Source: Sphagnum compactum (taxonomy: Eukaryota > Bryophyta > Sphagnopsida > Sphagnales). From it: a DNA stretch of 64,000 nucleotides. The DNA lies in NCBI GenBank assembly GCA_965153455.1, contig OZ234497.1, positions 19,833,872 to 19,897,871 of the forward strand, in the 5' to 3' direction. Under the pieces are notes generated by a model. It was not told where the DNA came from. It did not search any database and saw nothing but the letters and a program-made list of their open reading frames with translations. Within the stretch, counting starts at the first letter, position 1. Each line of letters opens with the position of its first letter. Shown piece after piece: positions 61,501 to 64,000 of the stretch. A program made the position numbers and the translations under genes.

Positions 61501-63525
61501 AGAATAAAACTAGCACCATTTAATTTCTCAAACAAAGTTGTTGTCTTTGTAAAGTTTTATATTAAAGTTAAATTATTCTTAATTATTATTTGAAACATGC
61601 CTTGCATTGCATGTTGTCTTGAAATTTTTTCTTCATCTTCTTTTCTAATGTGGGTAGTGCACAATCATTTAGTAGTTTGATTCCTTTGATCATTATGGTG
61701 GTTGTTTTTCAATTTCATCAAATTAATGTTTGAAACTTTCTTTTTTTTTTGAATTATCCTTTATGATGATTCCGCTTATGGGTAAAAAGTGGGCAAAAAC
61801 ATATTATTGGGTAAATAGGCCGGTGAATGAACATTTAAACAAGGTTTATCCTCACACGTTGTTCTTTTGATTTTGAAGCTTGAAGAACATTTTAAACCTT
61901 ACACCTAACACTTCGAATACTACAAAAAACTTTCAATTCAATGAAGGAATGGGTAAGATATGGGGTGTTTGGTGTAAGGGGGTTCAATGTTTGTGATGGG
62001 TGAATTAAAACAGATTAGGATTTCAAGCTTAAGATCTTTAATTGTTGCATCTTTGCCTCTACAATACAAAGAAGATTTGTAAAACATTAGTTGGTGCAGC
62101 CATTAGATTTGCTTCTATTATTCAAATTTCTTTTGTAAAGTTTTAGTTAGCACACCCATCAGGTTTTAAATCATTCAAAATGGACTAAAAATGAAGAAGA
62201 TATGAGGTTGGAACTAGAGAGAGTTTTAGAGCTATTTTTTCAAAAAAATTGAAGCAAACTATCAATCATCTTTTTCCTATGTTTTCTATGTTGTTGTTTT
62301 ACTTCTAACGCTCAAAGAACATTTGTAGCCTTCCAATTTGTGCATCCAATGACATAAAAATCATTCAATTTCTAAGGAACTAATAAAATATTAAAAAATG
62401 TTCAGTGATAGGTATGTGTTCGATGATAGATGGTTCTACATTAATGGATTTTTTAAATGTCCCAAAGGCAAATTTGGGTTGAACACATTATATTATATAA
62501 AACCAATATGCAAGTTGAAAATTTTAACAAAATGGAATAAATAAATGAAACTAACTTCTTTATGCTTTTTATTTTCAAATGATTACACCAAAAAACATTA
62601 ATTTTCAATGAAATATGAACTTTGCAATTTAAATACTTCCATTGTAGGGTCACAATGCATTAAAAATAAAGTTATGAACTCATAATTTATAATGGAATTG
62701 AAGATTTTTGCATAATTTTGGAACATGCTAGTTTCAAAGGTTGTGACACTTGGGATTTTTTTTTTGAAAAATATGAAATATGTTATGAACTTCATAATTT
62801 GTTATTATGTGTAATACAAGTTTTAAAATCTCAAAATACATCAATATCCAAACAACTATTTTTTATGATCAATACTAAATCAATAAAAATGCTCAAAAAA
62901 GTTGAAGTACAGCAACATTAACTTGGACATGAAAAAAAATCAACTTTAACATCGTTTCAAAATTGTTCTATTTTTTTCAAATTTTTTCGTTTAAAAATAC
63001 ATTTAAAAAAACTCTCAAAATAGACTTTACAATCACAAATTTTTACACCCTATTATGCATTCACCCTTGTTCATGGCATCATACAACTTCCTTCTAGGTG
63101 ACAATTATTTCTTAAAACCTCAAATTTTGCATTCTTTTCAACTTTGCAAGTTTTAAAATTTTCATTTATAATGTCAAAGTGTATTTCTTTCAACATGCAT
63201 ATTAAGTTAATTCAGTGAAACCTAGGGTTACAACAACCATACAAAAATGAAGTTTGTGCTAAGGATTTGATACTTGTGCTTGATACTTGTGCTTGCACAC
63301 AATTTCAACACCATTAACAAACACTTATGGCTTGAAAAACTTCACCAAGCACAAAGTGAAGACTTGAAATCAAGGATATTAGAGAATGAAATATCACATG
63401 AATTAATAACATAATTGTAGTGAAATTAAAGATAATCCAATGCACTAATTTTCAAGTCTCACTTGAAACAAATTGAAAGGATTCAAAAAAAAAATTCAAT
63501 GTTTAAATTATATCTAGAGTGTATT
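54705..63525. other. Long AT-rich intergenic region, no gene seen
   Basis: Nearly 9 kb without a supportable gene. It contains (TA)n at about 55853-55882 and 58488-58514, a TTAATTAA-rich zone at about 56780-57490, GTAG/CTAC runs at about 57385-57450, 58340-58475 and 59165-59275, and a direct repeat of a 'gtgccatgtgtcacaatttca' phrase at about 58553 and 58652. All ORFs are below 100 codons and low in complexity. Confidence 0.6.
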
Positions 63526-63529
63526 ATTA

Positions 63530-64000
63530 CCTTGATGATGTTTTCATTTGGTGGTCTCATTGCAACACTTTTGAAGCGAATTGGGAATTTACAACATTTT
63601 GTGTGTGATTTTATGGTCTTAGTATAGTTCATATGATGGTTATTGTCTCATGTGCATATTATTTGATGCTTTCATTTCACAATCTGGCTGCAACGCTTCT
63701 ACAAGGAGATTATTAAACAATGTTTTATGCACGATTTCATGGTTTGAGTAAGTTCACGATGCTTTTCATTTCAGAGTCTTGTTGTGGCACTAAAGTTACA
63801 AGGAGATTATGAAATAAAATATGTTTTCTACACAATTTCGTGGTCTTGGTACAGTTCACATGGTTGTTTGTTCAAAGCATGTCTCCTTGATGATGCTTTC
63901 AATTTAAAGTCTCATTGCAACACTTTTGAAGTGGATTATGAAACAGCGTTATGTGCGCAATTTCATGGTCTGAGGATAGTTCACATGGCTATTGTATCCC
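63530..64000. repeat. Diverged tandem array reaching the window edge
   Basis: Four copies start at about 63538, 63666, 63751 and 63893 with 'gatgctttcatttcaaagtct'-like words. Each then has 'gcaacacttttgaag' or 'acaaggagattatgaaa', 'cacaatttcatggtct' and 'atagttcacatgg'. The unit is about 85-142 bp. It is cut by the right end of the window, so its full length is unknown. Confidence 0.7.

Noticed and set aside
1-64000. CRISPR arrays, bacterial operons, tRNA and rRNA genes
   Set aside because: No regular repeat-spacer structure, no prokaryotic gene arrangement, no intact tRNA cloverleaf or rRNA core was seen; all repeat arrays are adjacent-copy tandem repeats.

Overview
This window is nuclear DNA of a land plant. 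The evidence is several genes split by GT-AG introns, a RanGAP with the plant-specific N-terminal WPP domain, a phytocyanin, a MutS2 homologue with a transit-peptide-like N terminus, and decayed hAT-like and Ty1/copia transposons. The base composition is AT-rich, introns are mostly 80-450 bp, genes are sparse, and GA/CT and GTAG/CTAC microsatellites are abundant. This would suit a non-seed plant such as a moss, but that lineage guess is an inference and I cannot fix the species.

Layout. 960-2850 (-): a three-exon phytocyanin with a Pro/Ala-rich tail; both coding introns are largely made of tandem repeats. 3.4-14 kb: GTAG microsatellites, minisatellites and duplicated blocks, with no gene I can support. 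14.0-17.9 kb: decayed hAT-like transposase followed by a decayed copia reverse transcriptase/RNase H end and a possible 3' LTR. 19.4-25.1 kb: two copies of a dispersed repeat in opposite orientation. 27.7-34.84 kb (-): a 20-exon MutS2-type ATPase, probably organellar, that ends after the KOW-like region and has no Smr domain. 35.45-37.31 kb (+): RanGAP. These two genes are head to head and share about 615 bp between start codons, which carries an E2F-type site and three telo-box-like motifs. 40.5 kb: a possible tRNA-derived SINE. 43.1-44.6 kb: a foldback-like element with long imperfect inverted termini. 44.95-45.82 kb (-): an intronless membrane-anchored protein resembling GT25-type glycosyltransferases. 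49.8-51.3 kb: a GC-richer, leader-like stretch without a convincing ORF. 51-64 kb: AT-rich repeats, ending in a tandem array that runs off the right edge.

Four protein-coding genes are supported: phytocyanin, MutS2-like, RanGAP and GT25-like. I see no operon-like or defence-island arrangement. The most informative points are the MutS2/RanGAP shared promoter, the single-exon glycosyltransferase-like gene, the Smr-less MutS2 gene with its GC-AG intron, and the foldback element. Exon boundaries were set by reading splice signals and frame by eye; no alignment or expression data were available.
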